NCBI RefSeq assembly: GCF_003003055.1
Contig: NZ_PVTV01000012.1
Location: 62,001-126,000, forward strand
From: Jezberella montanilacus
Lineage (GTDB): Bacteria > Pseudomonadota > Gammaproteobacteria > Burkholderiales > Burkholderiaceae_B
DNA: 64,000 nucleotides
Reading direction: 5' to 3'
The notes under the pieces are model-generated. The model had not been told where the DNA came from. It was given only the letters and a program-made list of their open reading frames with translations, and searched no databases. Made by a program: the position numbers and the translations under genes. Positions 17,222 to 27,201 of this stretch are shown here, piece by piece; position 1 is the stretch's first letter, and every line of letters begins with the position of its first letter.

Positions 17222-20200
17222 TTAGTTTCGTCTGAGGTCAAGTGTAAATGGAAATTCAATTCCCGTGGCTTGATGGGTCAGTTGCACAGCACCTGGTGTA
17301 TGTTGTTGTGGAAAAAATCTCGCCAGTCGACGGCTTTCAGCTTCGAAGGCGTTGATAGGTAGGGTGTCGTAATTGCGACCGCCAGGATGAGTGACATGGT
17401 AGCGGCACCCACCCAACGAGCGAGATAGCCAGTTATCGACCAAGTCGAATGACAGGGGGGCATGAGCGCCAATAGACGGATGCAAGGCCGACGGTGGCGC
17501 CCAGGCCTTGTAGCGAACGCCGATCACATATTCACCTTCTATCCCCGTCGGCTGTAAGCTCGGCACAACGCCGTTGACCGAGATGGCGTAGCGATTGTCT
17601 GTGTAGCCCGATACCTTGAGCTCGATCCGCTCAAGCGACGAATCGACATAACGGACTGTACCGCCCGCAGAACCTTCCTCACCCATCACATGCCAAGGTT
17701 CGAGTGCTGTGCGCAACGATAAACGCATCCCTCTGATGTCGACATGGCCAATTGCGGGAAAGCGGAACTCCATGTGCGGCTCAAACCATGACCGATCAAA
17801 CTTGAAACCTGCACGACCCAACTCAGTCAGTACATCTTCAAAATCCATCATGACAAAAGTCGGCAATAAAAATCGGTCATGCAGTTGAGTCCCCCACCGG
17901 GTCAACCTGGTTTTTGACGCAGGCTGATAAGGGGTTTTCCAGAACCAGGCCACCAAGGCACGGATTAACAACTGCTGAACCAGACTCATCCTCGCATGGG
18001 GCGGCATTTCGAACCCGCGCAACTCAAGCAAGCCGAGACGACCTGTCGGGCCATCTGGTGAATACAGCTTATCAATACTGAACTCGGCACGATGCGTGTT
18101 GCCGGTCACATCAGTCAAAATATTACGCAACGCGCGATCAACCATCCAGGGTGGACAATGCCCATTGGTCTCTAACTGACGTTCAATTTCGTTTAATGCA
18201 ATTTCAAGTTCAAAGACTTGATCATTGCGCGCTTCATCGACCCGCGGCGACTGGCTTGTCGGTCCGATGAACAAACCCGAGAACAAATAAGACATCGAGG
18301 GGTGGTTGTGCCAAAAAGCAAGCAAGCTGCCCAGAACATCCGGGCGCCTCAAAAAAGGGCTATCCGCTGTTGTCGCGCCACCCATTACAAAATGGTTGCC
18401 CCCACCTGTGCCGGTGTGACGCCCATCGTTCATAAATTTTTCGGTGCTCAGCTTGGTCTGATGCGCGGCCTCATACAGAAACTCAGTATTGGCAACCAAT
18501 TCATCCCAGCTATTTGCTGGATGAATATTGACCTCAATCACGCCCGGATCAGGCGTGACCTGCAAGACCGTCAGTCGCGGATCCCGCGGAGGTGGATAGC
18601 CTTCTATGACAATCTTGAATTTCAGCGTCGCAGCCGTCTCTTCTACTGCGTTGAGCAGCGCGAGATAGTCCTCTAGTGAGGTCAGTGGCGGCATAAACAC
18701 GTAAAGAACCGAACTCGCGCTGCCAGCGAATTCGATTGTCGGGCCATTCGCCCGCTTAGGGTTGCGAACCTCAACGACCAAAGCCGTTCTGATCAGCCCG
18801 GGCACAGACTCGTTCTTGGCAGGTGCAAGCGGCGTCCGCCCTTCATCGACAGAATCAGCCTTGGTCGTCGTCAGGCTTTCAGCCTTTATTTTCGCGGCTA
18901 CCGAATTAACACCCAGTGCAGCACCATCCCGATCGGAATATTGCCGCTTAAGTTCAGTCAGCGCAGGCAAGGCAGTGCGCGGTGCGTAGGGATCCTGATC
19001 GTAGGAGCGCAGCTGATCAGCTGCACTGGCCCAGGGCAAGGAGTCAAGGGGCAAGCGGTAACCCATCGCCGAATCGCCGGGAATGAGGTACATGCGATCA
19101 TCGCGAAAAAACCAAGGGCCAGATCGCCACTTGTTACTGCCAGTCGCTTCCTCCTCAGATAAAACTCTCAGGGGCAACGCATAACCTACGGGCGAATCAA
19201 GCTTCTGTTCAAACACTCGACGCAGCCGAGCTCTCTCCATTTCATCATCAAGTTTTGACTCGAAGGGATCAACGTTGACAGCCAGCTTTCTTTCACGCCA
19301 GAGGTAGTAAAAAACATCTTCAAACCCGGGCTTGATGAAAGCGCTCGACACACCCAGCTTGTCTGTCAACAAACGGATAAAGCTTTCGGCGTCGGCTTTG
19401 GTGTAGTGATGTGGATCTCTTTCGTCAGCAAACAACGTCGGATCAGTCCAGCAAGGCTTACCATCCTTGCGCCAGTATGCAGATAAAGACCAGCGAGGCA
19501 ACTGCTCACCCGGATACCATTTACCTTGACCAAAATGCAAAAAACCGCCTACTGCATAACGTGCCTGCAGCTTTTTCAGTAACTCAGTTCCCAAGCCTCG
19601 TTTGGTGGGACCCAATGCATCGATATTCCATTCAGCACCATCGCGGTCGAGCGCGGACACAAAGGTAGGCTCGCCCCCCATGGTCAAGCGCACGTCCATG
19701 CCTGCCAGGGAGTGATCAACTTTCTGACCCAGGTCGACAATGCCCTGCCAGTCTTTATCCTCGTAAGGCTTGGTCACCCGAGCAGACTCGTGTACCCGTT
19801 GAACCGACATCAGATGATCGAACTCCACCTCGCATTCATCAAGCCCGCCCGAAACGGGCGCGGCAGAAGACGGTTCTGGTGTACACGCAATGGGGATATG
19901 GCCTTCACCCGCAAGCAACCCTGAAGTGGGGTCCAAACCGACCCATCCCGCGCCTGGCAAATAAACCTCGCACCAAGCGTGCAGATCAGTGAAATCAGAC
20001 TGAGCGCCGCTCGGGCCATCAACCGCCTCAACGTCAGCCTTAAGCTGGATCAGGTAACCCGAAACAAAACGTGCCGCGAGGCCAAAATGCCTAAATATCT
20101 GGACTAATAACCACGCCGAATCCCGGCAGGATCCCGAAGCAAGCTCAAGCGTCTCTTCAGGCTCCTGCACGCCAGGCTCCATACGAACCGTGTAATCGAC

Positions 20201-20665
20201 CTGATCGCGCAGACGAGTATTGAGATCAACAATGAAATCGATCGTTCGTAGTTTGTCGTAATGAACCTTTGCGAGAAACTTGGCCAGCAAAGGGCCCGGC
20301 TTCTCGACACGCAGATAAGGGGCTAAATCATCGGCGAGCGCCGGATCGTAGGTAAACGGAAACTGCTCGGCATCTTCTTCGAGAAAGAAATCGAAAGGGT
20401 TGTAAACAGACATCTCGGCGACCAGATCAACCGTAATCTTGAATTCACGCGTTCGGCTCGGAAACATCAACCGCGCTTGATAATTCGAGAAGGGATCTTG
20501 CTGCCAGTTAATGAAATGCTCTGCTGGCTCGACGCGCATTGAGTACGACAGTATCTTGGTTCGGCAATGCGGAGCGGGGCGCAGGCGAACGACCTGCGGC
20601 CCCAAATTCACCAGCCGATCGTATTGATAGGTTGTAACGTGATGAAGTGCGACGTGGATGGCCAT
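17222..20665 (-). CDS. DUF2126 transglutaminase protein, amidoligase cluster
   Basis: A very large protein (1147 residues from ATG 20665; an earlier in-frame start at 20710 lies in the divergent promoter region). The N-terminal 260 residues are a transglutaminase-like domain with Cys180 (SGSCRDSAW), His229 (DLHAWCEVY) and Asp245 (GLDPTSG). The remaining 850 residues match DUF2126, including LTMGGEPTFVS, a glycine-rich GTGGGNHFVMGG and FEMPPHARMSL, with similarity in style to glutamine-synthetase/amidoligase folds. It ends 18 bases before the ATP-grasp fusion gene starts. A role in making an amide-linked product is inferred, not shown. Confidence 0.9.
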   Translation of the reverse strand: MAIHVALHHVTTYQYDRLVNLGPQVVRLRPAPHCRTKILSYSMRVEPAEHFINWQQDPFSNYQARLMFPSRTREFKITVDLVAEMSVYNPFDFFLEEDAEQFPFTYDPALADDLAPYLRVEKPGPLLAKFLAKVHYDKLRTIDFIVDLNTRLRDQVDYTVRMEPGVQEPEETLELASGSCRDSAWLLVQIFRHFGLAARFVSGYLIQLKADVEAVDGPSGAQSDFTDLHAWCEVYLPGAGWVGLDPTSGLLAGEGHIPIACTPEPSSAAPVSGGLDECEVEFDHLMSVQRVHESARVTKPYEDKDWQGIVDLGQKVDHSLAGMDVRLTMGGEPTFVSALDRDGAEWNIDALGPTKRGLGTELLKKLQARYAVGGFLHFGQGKWYPGEQLPRWSLSAYWRKDGKPCWTDPTLFADERDPHHYTKADAESFIRLLTDKLGVSSAFIKPGFEDVFYYLWRERKLAVNVDPFESKLDDEMERARLRRVFEQKLDSPVGYALPLRVLSEEEATGSNKWRSGPWFFRDDRMYLIPGDSAMGYRLPLDSLPWASAADQLRSYDQDPYAPRTALPALTELKRQYSDRDGAALGVNSVAAKIKAESLTTTKADSVDEGRTPLAPAKNESVPGLIRTALVVEVRNPKRANGPTIEFAGSASSVLYVFMPPLTSLEDYLALLNAVEETAATLKFKIVIEGYPPPRDPRLTVLQVTPDPGVIEVNIHPANSWDELVANTEFLYEAAHQTKLSTEKFMNDGRHTGTGGGNHFVMGGATTADSPFLRRPDVLGSLLAFWHNHPSMSYLFSGLFIGPTSQSPRVDEARNDQVFELEIALNEIERQLETNGHCPPWMVDRALRNILTDVTGNTHRAEFSIDKLYSPDGPTGRLGLLELRGFEMPPHARMSLVQQLLIRALVAWFWKTPYQPASKTRLTRWGTQLHDRFLLPTFVMMDFEDVLTELGRAGFKFDRSWFEPHMEFRFPAIGHVDIRGMRLSLRTALEPWHVMGEEGSAGGTVRYVDSSLERIELKVSGYTDNRYAISVNGVVPSLQPTGIEGEYVIGVRYKAWAPPSALHPSIGAHAPLSFDLVDNWLSRSLGGCRYHVTHPGGRNYDTLPINAFEAESRRLARFFPQQHTPGAVQLTHQATGIEFPFTLDLRRN

Positions 20666-20811
20666 GATCTCAATACTGCACTTTTTAGGTGCATAAAAGG
20701 TTAACTTCAATCCAAATTCTTATACTAACTTCATTAGTCCTCGAAGATATTGTCGAATTGAGATATATTTTTGAAAAGCGAGCTTGTGTCGTTTTTCTTA
20801 AAGGTATCTGC

Positions 20812-22278
20812 ATGCAACAACGAGTAGCCGCTTTTGACGAAATGATGAACGAAGTCAGACTGACCGATCAGGTTGGCGACGTCACGCACGCCAATCCACG
20901 GGCGCATTACAAAGCCTTCGCTGCCTGGCTGGCGCAACAACCCGATCACGTCTTGAACGCCCGCCGCGAGGAAGCCGAGCTTATCTTTCGCCGGGTTGGC
21001 ATTACCTTCGCGGTCTATGGGGACAATGACGGGACCGAGCGGACCATCCCCTTCGATATCGTGCCACGAGTGTTTCCGGCCAGTGAATGGGCGTTACTTG
21101 AAAAAGGCTTGATACAACGCGTTCGCGCGTTGAATATGTTTTTGCACGACGTCTATCACGACCAAAATATCCTTAAAGCAGGGATCGTACCGGCAGAGCA
21201 AGTCCTCAACAACGCTCAGTTTCGACCCGAAATGAAGGGCGTTCAAGTCCCCTTAGATATCTACGCTCACATCGCTGGCATTGACCTCGTGCGCGCAAAC
21301 TATGGTGATTCGTCAGGGCAGTTCTTTGTGCTCGAAGATAACCTGCGCGTGCCGTCTGGCGTGTCGTACATGCTTGAAAATCGCAAAATGATGATGCGGT
21401 TGTTTCCTGAGCTTTTTTCCCAGCACCGTGTCGCGCCAGTCGCACACTATCCGGATTTGCTGCTTGAGGCGCTGCGCAATGCGACGCCTGCGCACACCAG
21501 CATGCCCAACGTGGTCGTGTTGACGCCGGGGATGTATAACTCGGCCTATTTTGAACATGCGTTTCTCGCCCAGCAAATGGGCGTCGAGCTAGTTGAAGGC
21601 AAAGACCTCTTCGTCGACGACGACGTCCTTTACATGCGCACGACACAAGGGTCACGCAGGGTTGATGTCATCTACCGCCGCGTTGATGATGACTTTCTTG
21701 ACCCTGAGTCCTTCAAGGCAGATTCCACGCTTGGTGCTTCAGGCTTATTGCGCGCGTATCGGGCAGGCAATGTTGCAATTTGCAATGCAATCGGTACTGG
21801 GGTGGCGGACGATAAGTCCATCTATCCCTACGTACCCGACATGATCAAATTTTATTTAAGCGAAGAGCCACTCATCGCAAACGTACCCACTTACCTTTGC
21901 CGCAAAGCTTCAGAGCTCGATCATGTACTCAAAAACATGGCGCAGTTGGTCGTCAAAGAAGTTCACGGCGCTGGTGGCTATGGCATGCTGGTCGGACCCG
22001 CCTCAACGCAAGCCGAGATCGAAGACTTCAAACTGAGAGTGAAAGCAAATCCAAGCAACTATATCGCTCAACCAACGCTTGCGCTGTCGACCTGTCCGAC
22101 GTTTGTTGAGTCGGGCATCGCTCCTCGACATGTTGATCTGCGACCCTTCGTGCTGTCTGGCAATCACGTGCGCATGGTTCCCGGTGGACTGACACGCGTC
22201 GCACTGAAAGAAGGCTCTCTTGTGGTGAACTCATCGCAAGGCGGCGGCACCAAAGACACCTGGATTCTTGAGGAATAA
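20812..22278 (+). CDS. Circularly permuted ATP-grasp protein (stand-alone)
   Basis: A 488-residue circularly permuted ATP-grasp enzyme. ATG 20812 is chosen (MQQRVAAFDEM); an upstream start at 20689 would add a non-conserved tail across the promoter region. Typical segments are TFAVYGDNDGTERTIPFDIVPR-like N-terminal strands, NMFLHDVYHDQNILKAG, the acidic RRVDDDFLDPESFKADS and the C-terminal RVALKEGSLVVNSSQGGG. It is divergent from the DUF2126 gene and followed after 11 bases by an alpha-E gene. It is a paralogue of the N-terminal part of the fusion at 14621. Ligase activity is predicted from the fold. Confidence 0.9.
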   Translation: MQQRVAAFDEMMNEVRLTDQVGDVTHANPRAHYKAFAAWLAQQPDHVLNARREEAELIFRRVGITFAVYGDNDGTERTIPFDIVPRVFPASEWALLEKGLIQRVRALNMFLHDVYHDQNILKAGIVPAEQVLNNAQFRPEMKGVQVPLDIYAHIAGIDLVRANYGDSSGQFFVLEDNLRVPSGVSYMLENRKMMMRLFPELFSQHRVAPVAHYPDLLLEALRNATPAHTSMPNVVVLTPGMYNSAYFEHAFLAQQMGVELVEGKDLFVDDDVLYMRTTQGSRRVDVIYRRVDDDFLDPESFKADSTLGASGLLRAYRAGNVAICNAIGTGVADDKSIYPYVPDMIKFYLSEEPLIANVPTYLCRKASELDHVLKNMAQLVVKEVHGAGGYGMLVGPASTQAEIEDFKLRVKANPSNYIAQPTLALSTCPTFVESGIAPRHVDLRPFVLSGNHVRMVPGGLTRVALKEGSLVVNSSQGGGTKDTWILEE

Positions 22279-22289
22279 GGCTAAACATC

Positions 22290-23258
22290 ATGCTATCAAG
22301 AACCGCCGACCACGTTTACTGGATGTCCCGCTACACCGAGCGCGCTGAAAACACCGCGCGGATGCTGGACGTCAATTATCAAATGTCACTGCTGCCCCAA
22401 TCTGAAGAGGCAACCGAGCACGCCTGGCGAGCCATGCTTGAGATCTCTGAGCTAAGCGCGCAATACAACGCAGAGCAGTCGAAATATTTACCTGCTCCCG
22501 TCATCGCCTTCATGGTGAGCGACATGGATAATCCTTCGTCGATTATGCGCTGCTTGCAAGCCGCTCGCGAAAACGCTCGGGCCGTGCGCGGCTCGATCAC
22601 GACCGAGCTCTGGGAGACTATCAACACCACCTGGCTCGAAGCGCAAAGAATGATCAGCGACGAGGCGCTTACGCGCGCACCTGCACATTTCTTTGATTGG
22701 GTGAAGTTTCGCTCGCACCTGACGCGCGGGGTGCACAACGGCACCATGATGCGCAATGAGGTGTATGACTTTAGTCAGCTCGGTACATTTCTTGAACGAG
22801 CCGACAACACCGCGCGTTTGCTTGACGTCAAATTTTTAGCTGCCACTAAATACCGTCACGAAGACCCCAACGCAGTCGATGATTTCTATTATTGGACCGC
22901 TATTCTCCGGTCTGTATCTGCCTTTGAAAACTATCGCAGCCACTACAAGGACGTCATCACACCTGAGCGTATCGCTCAATTGCTGATCCTTAACCCCAGC
23001 ATGCCGCGGTCTTTGGCAGCAAGTGTGCAAGAGGTCTGCGAGACCCTGGTACGCGTTCGGAATCGGCAATCCGGCGGTACACAGCTGGCCGCCTTCGGTT
23101 TGTTGTCAGAACTGCAAGACTCCGTCATTGAAGAAATTCTGCAAAAAGGGCTTCATCCCTATTTAACTGAGTTTCTTGATCGCATTAACCGAATCGGTAG
23201 TGGGATCAGTCGGGATTTCTTGATGCCCTTGATTGAGCAGACTCAAACGCAGCAGTAA
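22290..23258 (+). CDS. Alpha-E domain protein (DUF403)
   Basis: A 322-residue, almost wholly helical protein of the alpha-E family, which accompanies circularly permuted ATP-grasp genes. It starts MLSRTADHVYWMSRYTERAENTARML, the family hallmark, repeated in diverged form as FLERADNTARLLD near residue 170. No enzymatic motif is visible; a scaffold role is the usual guess. It follows the ATP-grasp gene by 11 bases. In many bacteria a transglutaminase and the proteasome-like Anbu peptidase follow; here the next gene is an unrelated RNA helicase. Confidence 0.9.
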   Translation: MLSRTADHVYWMSRYTERAENTARMLDVNYQMSLLPQSEEATEHAWRAMLEISELSAQYNAEQSKYLPAPVIAFMVSDMDNPSSIMRCLQAARENARAVRGSITTELWETINTTWLEAQRMISDEALTRAPAHFFDWVKFRSHLTRGVHNGTMMRNEVYDFSQLGTFLERADNTARLLDVKFLAATKYRHEDPNAVDDFYYWTAILRSVSAFENYRSHYKDVITPERIAQLLILNPSMPRSLAASVQEVCETLVRVRNRQSGGTQLAAFGLLSELQDSVIEEILQKGLHPYLTEFLDRINRIGSGISRDFLMPLIEQTQTQQ

Positions 23259-23297
23259 CAGCAACTAGAAAAATCCGTCGGGTTAGCGTCGCTAGCG

Positions 23298-23303
23298 TAT
23301 AAT
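23298..23303 (+). promoter_or_regulatory. Candidate -10 element of the helicase gene
   Basis: TATAAT occurs 150 bases ahead of the TTG start of the RhlE-like helicase. A convincing -35 hexamer 16-18 bases upstream is not visible (CCGTCG-like), so the promoter is uncertain. If correct, the mRNA has a leader of roughly 140 bases with small GC hairpins, for example CGCC/GGCG at 23364-23376 followed by TTTT. Confidence 0.4.
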
Positions 23304-23452
23304 GCCTGCACGACACAACGTTCCAGTCCTCGTGTCTCGCTAAGCCCCGCTTCTGTGGGCGCCCGCCTCAACGGCGTTTTACTCCCTGTTCGTCTACCCC
23401 GATTGGAGCCTGCGGCGACCCCGCGAGCCGGTATGACGATGGAGCACTTTTC

Positions 23453-24847
23453 TTGTCTACCTCTACTACTTTTGCTGACCTCGGGTTAGCCGATTCCCTT
23501 ATGCGTGCCATTGCCGATGTCGGCTACACCACGCCCACCCCTATTCAAGCGCAAGCGATCCCCCGAGTCTTAGAAGGCCGTGATCTGTTAGCCGCTGCAC
23601 AAACCGGTACTGGCAAAACAGCTGGGTTCACGTTGCCAATTCTTCATCTGCTGCTATCCAAGCCTGCCGAATTACGCAAACCTGGCCGGCCACGCTGCCT
23701 GATTCTGACACCAACTCGCGAGCTAACTGCTCAAGTTGAAGAGTCCGTCAAAACCTATGGTGTGCACACCAATATTTCATCTATGGTGATGTTTGGTGGC
23801 GTCAATATCAATCCTCAAATCAATGCGCTACGCAAACCGCTGGATATCCTTGTCGCGACCCCTGGTCGTTTGCTCGATCATTGCGGTCAACGAACGGTTG
23901 ATTTGTCTGGCGTCGAAATCCTGGTGCTGGATGAGGCAGACCGAATGCTGGATATGGGCTTTATTCGCGACATTCGCAAAATCCTGGCGTTATTGCCCCG
24001 TCAACGACAAAATCTGTTGTTCTCGGCAACGTTCTCTGACGAAATCCGCGAGTTATCGAAAGGCGTTTTACGTGACGCGATTGAAGTATCGGTCGCTGCC
24101 CGCAACACAACAGTCGAGCGTATCGATCAAAGTGCGCACATGGTGCCACAAGCACACAAGCGCGATGTGCTCAGCCATATCATCCGTGAAAGCGGTTGGC
24201 ATCAAGTTCTGGTCTTTACTCGCACCAAGCATGGCGCAAACCGCCTTGCCGAAAAGCTCGTCAAAGACGGACTAAAATCTGCCGCGATTCATGGCAATAA
24301 GAGCCAGGCGGCTCGCACTCGTGCGCTGGATGATTTCAAAACAGGAAAAGTATCCGTATTGGTCGCAACGGATATTGCAGCGCGCGGCATTGATATCGAT
24401 CAACTTCCACAGGTCGTCAACTTTGAGTTGCCCAACGTGCCTGAAGACTACGTTCACCGCATTGGTCGCACTGCACGCGCGGGGGCAAATGGCTCGGCCT
24501 TGTCATTAATTGATAACGATGAACTTAAATATCTACGTGATATCGAGCGTTTAATTAAACGCAAAATCACTGTTTTGCCAGCTCCAACCGGTTGGACCGC
24601 CTCGCCCCCGTCAGCGCACGGTGCTGACGATGACGAAAGAGCCGCTGGCCGGCGTGAAGCGCCCCGGCGCCCAAGACCGCAAGGCAACGCCTCAGCGAAC
24701 GGCAATCGCCCAGCCTTTGCCCCCGGACGCTCTGGTCCACCACGCGCCCGCTCTGGTCCAAGCACTGGCCGTCCCGGCGCTGGCGCCTCAACCGGTGCGG
24801 CTGGGCAAGCGAACCGAGCTCGCCGCCCCTCCCCTTTGAGTAAATAA
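23453..24847 (+). CDS. DEAD-box ATP-dependent RNA helicase, RhlE-like
   Basis: Unwinds structured RNA in ribosome assembly and mRNA decay. The 464-residue protein has motif [10 protein letters not shown] (48-56), the DEAD box (160-163), SAT (FSATFSD) and the motif VI segment [10 protein letters not shown], then a basic, Arg/Pro/Gly-rich disordered tail after about residue 385, as in RhlE proteins of this order. The start is TTG at 23453 with GGAG about 10 bases upstream; ATG codons just upstream (for example 23433) are out of frame. prfC follows after 20 bases and may be co-transcribed. Confidence 0.92.
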   Translation: MSTSTTFADLGLADSLMRAIADVGYTTPTPIQAQAIPRVLEGRDLLAAAQTGTGKTAGFTLPILHLLLSKPAELRKPGRPRCLILTPTRELTAQVEESVKTYGVHTNISSMVMFGGVNINPQINALRKPLDILVATPGRLLDHCGQRTVDLSGVEILVLDEADRMLDMGFIRDIRKILALLPRQRQNLLFSATFSDEIRELSKGVLRDAIEVSVAARNTTVERIDQSAHMVPQAHKRDVLSHIIRESGWHQVLVFTRTKHGANRLAEKLVKDGLKSAAIHGNKSQAARTRALDDFKTGKVSVLVATDIAARGIDIDQLPQVVNFELPNVPEDYVHRIGRTARAGANGSALSLIDNDELKYLRDIERLIKRKITVLPAPTGWTASPPSAHGADDDERAAGRREAPRRPRPQGNASANGNRPAFAPGRSGPPRARSGPSTGRPGAGASTGAAGQANRARRPSPLSK

Positions 24848-24867
24848 CCCGACTAAATTCTCGCGCC

Positions 24868-26475
24868 ATGAGTATCCAAACTGAAGTCGCACGGCGTCGC
24901 ACATTCGCCATCATCTCGCACCCCGATGCGGGCAAGACAACCCTCACCGAAAAGCTTTTGCTTTTCGCGGGGGCGATTCAAATTGCCGGTAGTGTGAAGG
25001 CGCGAAAAGCGTCAAGACACGCATCCTCTGACTGGATGGAAATCGAAAAGCAGCGGGGTATTTCAGTTGCCTCCTCCGTTATGCAAATGGAATACCGCGA
25101 CTGTGTCATCAACTTGCTTGATACGCCCGGCCACCAGGACTTCTCCGAGGATACTTATCGCGTGCTGACGGCGGTTGATGCCGCTTTGATGGTAATTGAC
25201 GCTGCCAACGGTGTTGAGCCGCAAACGATCCGCTTGCTGCAGGTCTGTCGTGCACGAAACACGCCCATCATCACCTTCATCAACAAGATGGATCGCGAGG
25301 TCAAAGAACCTCTCGATCTTCTAGCCGAGATCGAAGAGCACATCGGTATGGATGCAGTCCCCATGTCATGGCCTGTCGGTATGGGTAAGGCTTTTGAGGG
25401 GGTATTTGATATCGCCCGCGACAAAATGCGTCTGTTTCGCCCGGGCCAGGAGCGTCGTGACGACAGCAAAGACGACGTCATCGACGGTCTGGATAATCCA
25501 GAGATCGCTAAACGATTCGGCGACGCTTTTACGAGCGCAAAAAACGATATCGAACTCATTCAGGCTGCTTCGCCCGTTTTTGACAGGGCTGAGTTTCTGG
25601 CTGGTCGGCAAACACCGGTGTTCTTCGGCTCTGCCATCAACAACTTTGGCGTTCAAGAGGTATTGGATGCCTTGGTAGAACAAGCGCCACCGCCCGGGGC
25701 GCGAACAGCCATGGAGAGACAGGTCAATCCTGAAGAACCCAAATTCACAGGTGTCGTTTTCAAAGTGCAGGCGAACATGGATCCGGCTCACCGAGATCGT
25801 GTTGCGTTTGTCCGCGTGAGTTCTGGCAAATTTAATCGCGGTATGCGTTTAAAAGTCTCGCGCAACGGTAAAGAGATTCGTCCTAATAATGTCGTGTCAT
25901 TTTTGTCACAACGTCGTGAGTTGGTCGATGAGGCCTACGCCGGCGATGTGATCGGCATCCCCAATCATGGCATTTTGCACCTGGGCGATGTGTTAACCGA
26001 AGGCGAATCCTTGCACTTCACCGGCTTACCATTTTTCGCCCCCGAGCTTTTTCAAGCTGTAGAAGTCAAAGATCCCTTGCGCATTAAGCAGTTGCGCACG
26101 GGTTTGGCTCAGTTAGGCGAAGAAGGGGCAATCCAGGTATTTCGTCCAATTGCTGCAGGTGGCGCATTACTGCTTGGTGCTGTGGGTCAATTGCAGTTTG
26201 AGGTCGTCGCGCATCGTCTCGCGGCAGAGTATGGTTGCGAAGCTCGCATGATGGCCTCTCGTTACAGTATGGCAAGATGGATCACCGCCGAAGACCCGAA
26301 AGAACTACGCAAATTTATCGACGCTAATGCCTCCCATATCGCCTATGATGTTGTCGAAGCGCCTGCGTTCTTGGTGACCTCAGGCGCGCAACTTCGTGTT
26401 GCAGAAGAGCGCTATCCGTCGATTCGCTTTCATGCCATGCGAGAACACGGTGCAGCCCCATCCGCTGCGCATTAA
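24868..26475 (+). CDS. prfC: Peptide chain release factor 3
   Basis: GTPase that recycles RF1 and RF2 from the ribosome after termination. The 535-residue protein has the P-loop SHPDAGKTT (17-25), the switch II DTPGHQDFSEDTYR, and the nucleotide motif FINKMDR, and then the RF3-type domains II and III with a normal end. It lies 20 bases after the helicase gene and 15 bases before a small membrane-anchored protein gene, so the three may share a transcript. Nothing unusual is visible. Confidence 0.96.
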   Translation: MSIQTEVARRRTFAIISHPDAGKTTLTEKLLLFAGAIQIAGSVKARKASRHASSDWMEIEKQRGISVASSVMQMEYRDCVINLLDTPGHQDFSEDTYRVLTAVDAALMVIDAANGVEPQTIRLLQVCRARNTPIITFINKMDREVKEPLDLLAEIEEHIGMDAVPMSWPVGMGKAFEGVFDIARDKMRLFRPGQERRDDSKDDVIDGLDNPEIAKRFGDAFTSAKNDIELIQAASPVFDRAEFLAGRQTPVFFGSAINNFGVQEVLDALVEQAPPPGARTAMERQVNPEEPKFTGVVFKVQANMDPAHRDRVAFVRVSSGKFNRGMRLKVSRNGKEIRPNNVVSFLSQRRELVDEAYAGDVIGIPNHGILHLGDVLTEGESLHFTGLPFFAPELFQAVEVKDPLRIKQLRTGLAQLGEEGAIQVFRPIAAGGALLLGAVGQLQFEVVAHRLAAEYGCEARMMASRYSMARWITAEDPKELRKFIDANASHIAYDVVEAPAFLVTSGAQLRVAEERYPSIRFHAMREHGAAPSAAH

Positions 26476-26490
26476 CTGAGACGAAAGACC

Positions 26491-27195
26491 ATGTCATGGC
26501 GCGTGTTGATCGGTTTTCTTGTGATTGTCGGCATTGGTTGCTGGCAAGGCGGTATCAGGCTTGGTGAGTGGCTTGTCAATAAAGCACCCGCGACTATCTC
26601 AGCTGGCAACGACGCAAAAAACCAAGCTGCGCTAGACGATAAAAGCAAGCTGACACTGGCGCAACCCCCGCAGCCACGAATTGACGGCACCCTGGGTGTA
26701 CCAAAGGAAATTCCGCCAGTCGAATGGTCTGTTCTGGCGATGAGCGTTGACGGTATCGTGCGTGACCCTGATGAGATGATCCGCATCGATATCCCCAAAG
26801 CAGAGGCCGATATGCCGAGTCGAGAACTCTCTACTGGGGGTAGCCAACTATCGCAAGGCCCTTCGGATATTGTCACGATCGACGCTCCTCGAGCGTCCGG
26901 TCAATCCCCTATGGTCGTCGCCAGCATTCCGCAAACGCCTGCGATGCCTGCTATACCCGCAATACCCGCAAGGCCGGCAGAACCCCTTAAGCCAGCCAAA
27001 CCCAACAGCCCGATGCTTAGTTGGCAGCAAGCTCTCAAAAACGATCTCGATCAGTGCAATAAGCTCAGATTTCTTGACCGCCCCCGGTGTGTAGAACAAG
27101 CGCAACGCAAGTTCTGCGAGCCAAACCGTGGTTGGGGCCAAACTGCCAATTGCCCGGACATTGCAGGAACTTCGAACCGGACAGCGGGCGGTTAA
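26491..27195 (+). CDS. Membrane-anchored proline-rich protein with a cysteine-rich end
   Basis: I do not recognise this 234-residue protein. It has one N-terminal transmembrane segment (about 3-20, VLIGFLVIVGIGCW), a low-complexity middle with a PAIPAIPARPAEPLKPAKP stretch near 150-170, and a C-terminal domain of about 55 residues with four cysteines (DQCNKL, PRCVEQ, KFCEPN, ANCPD). It is probably a periplasmic domain on a flexible linker, with two disulfides possible. It starts 15 bases after prfC and converges on rpoN with only 6 bases between. The Pro/Ala linker suggests it spans part of the envelope. Confidence 0.7.
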   Translation: MSWRVLIGFLVIVGIGCWQGGIRLGEWLVNKAPATISAGNDAKNQAALDDKSKLTLAQPPQPRIDGTLGVPKEIPPVEWSVLAMSVDGIVRDPDEMIRIDIPKAEADMPSRELSTGGSQLSQGPSDIVTIDAPRASGQSPMVVASIPQTPAMPAIPAIPARPAEPLKPAKPNSPMLSWQQALKNDLDQCNKLRFLDRPRCVEQAQRKFCEPNRGWGQTANCPDIAGTSNRTAGG

Positions 27196-27201
27196 CAACC
27201 C

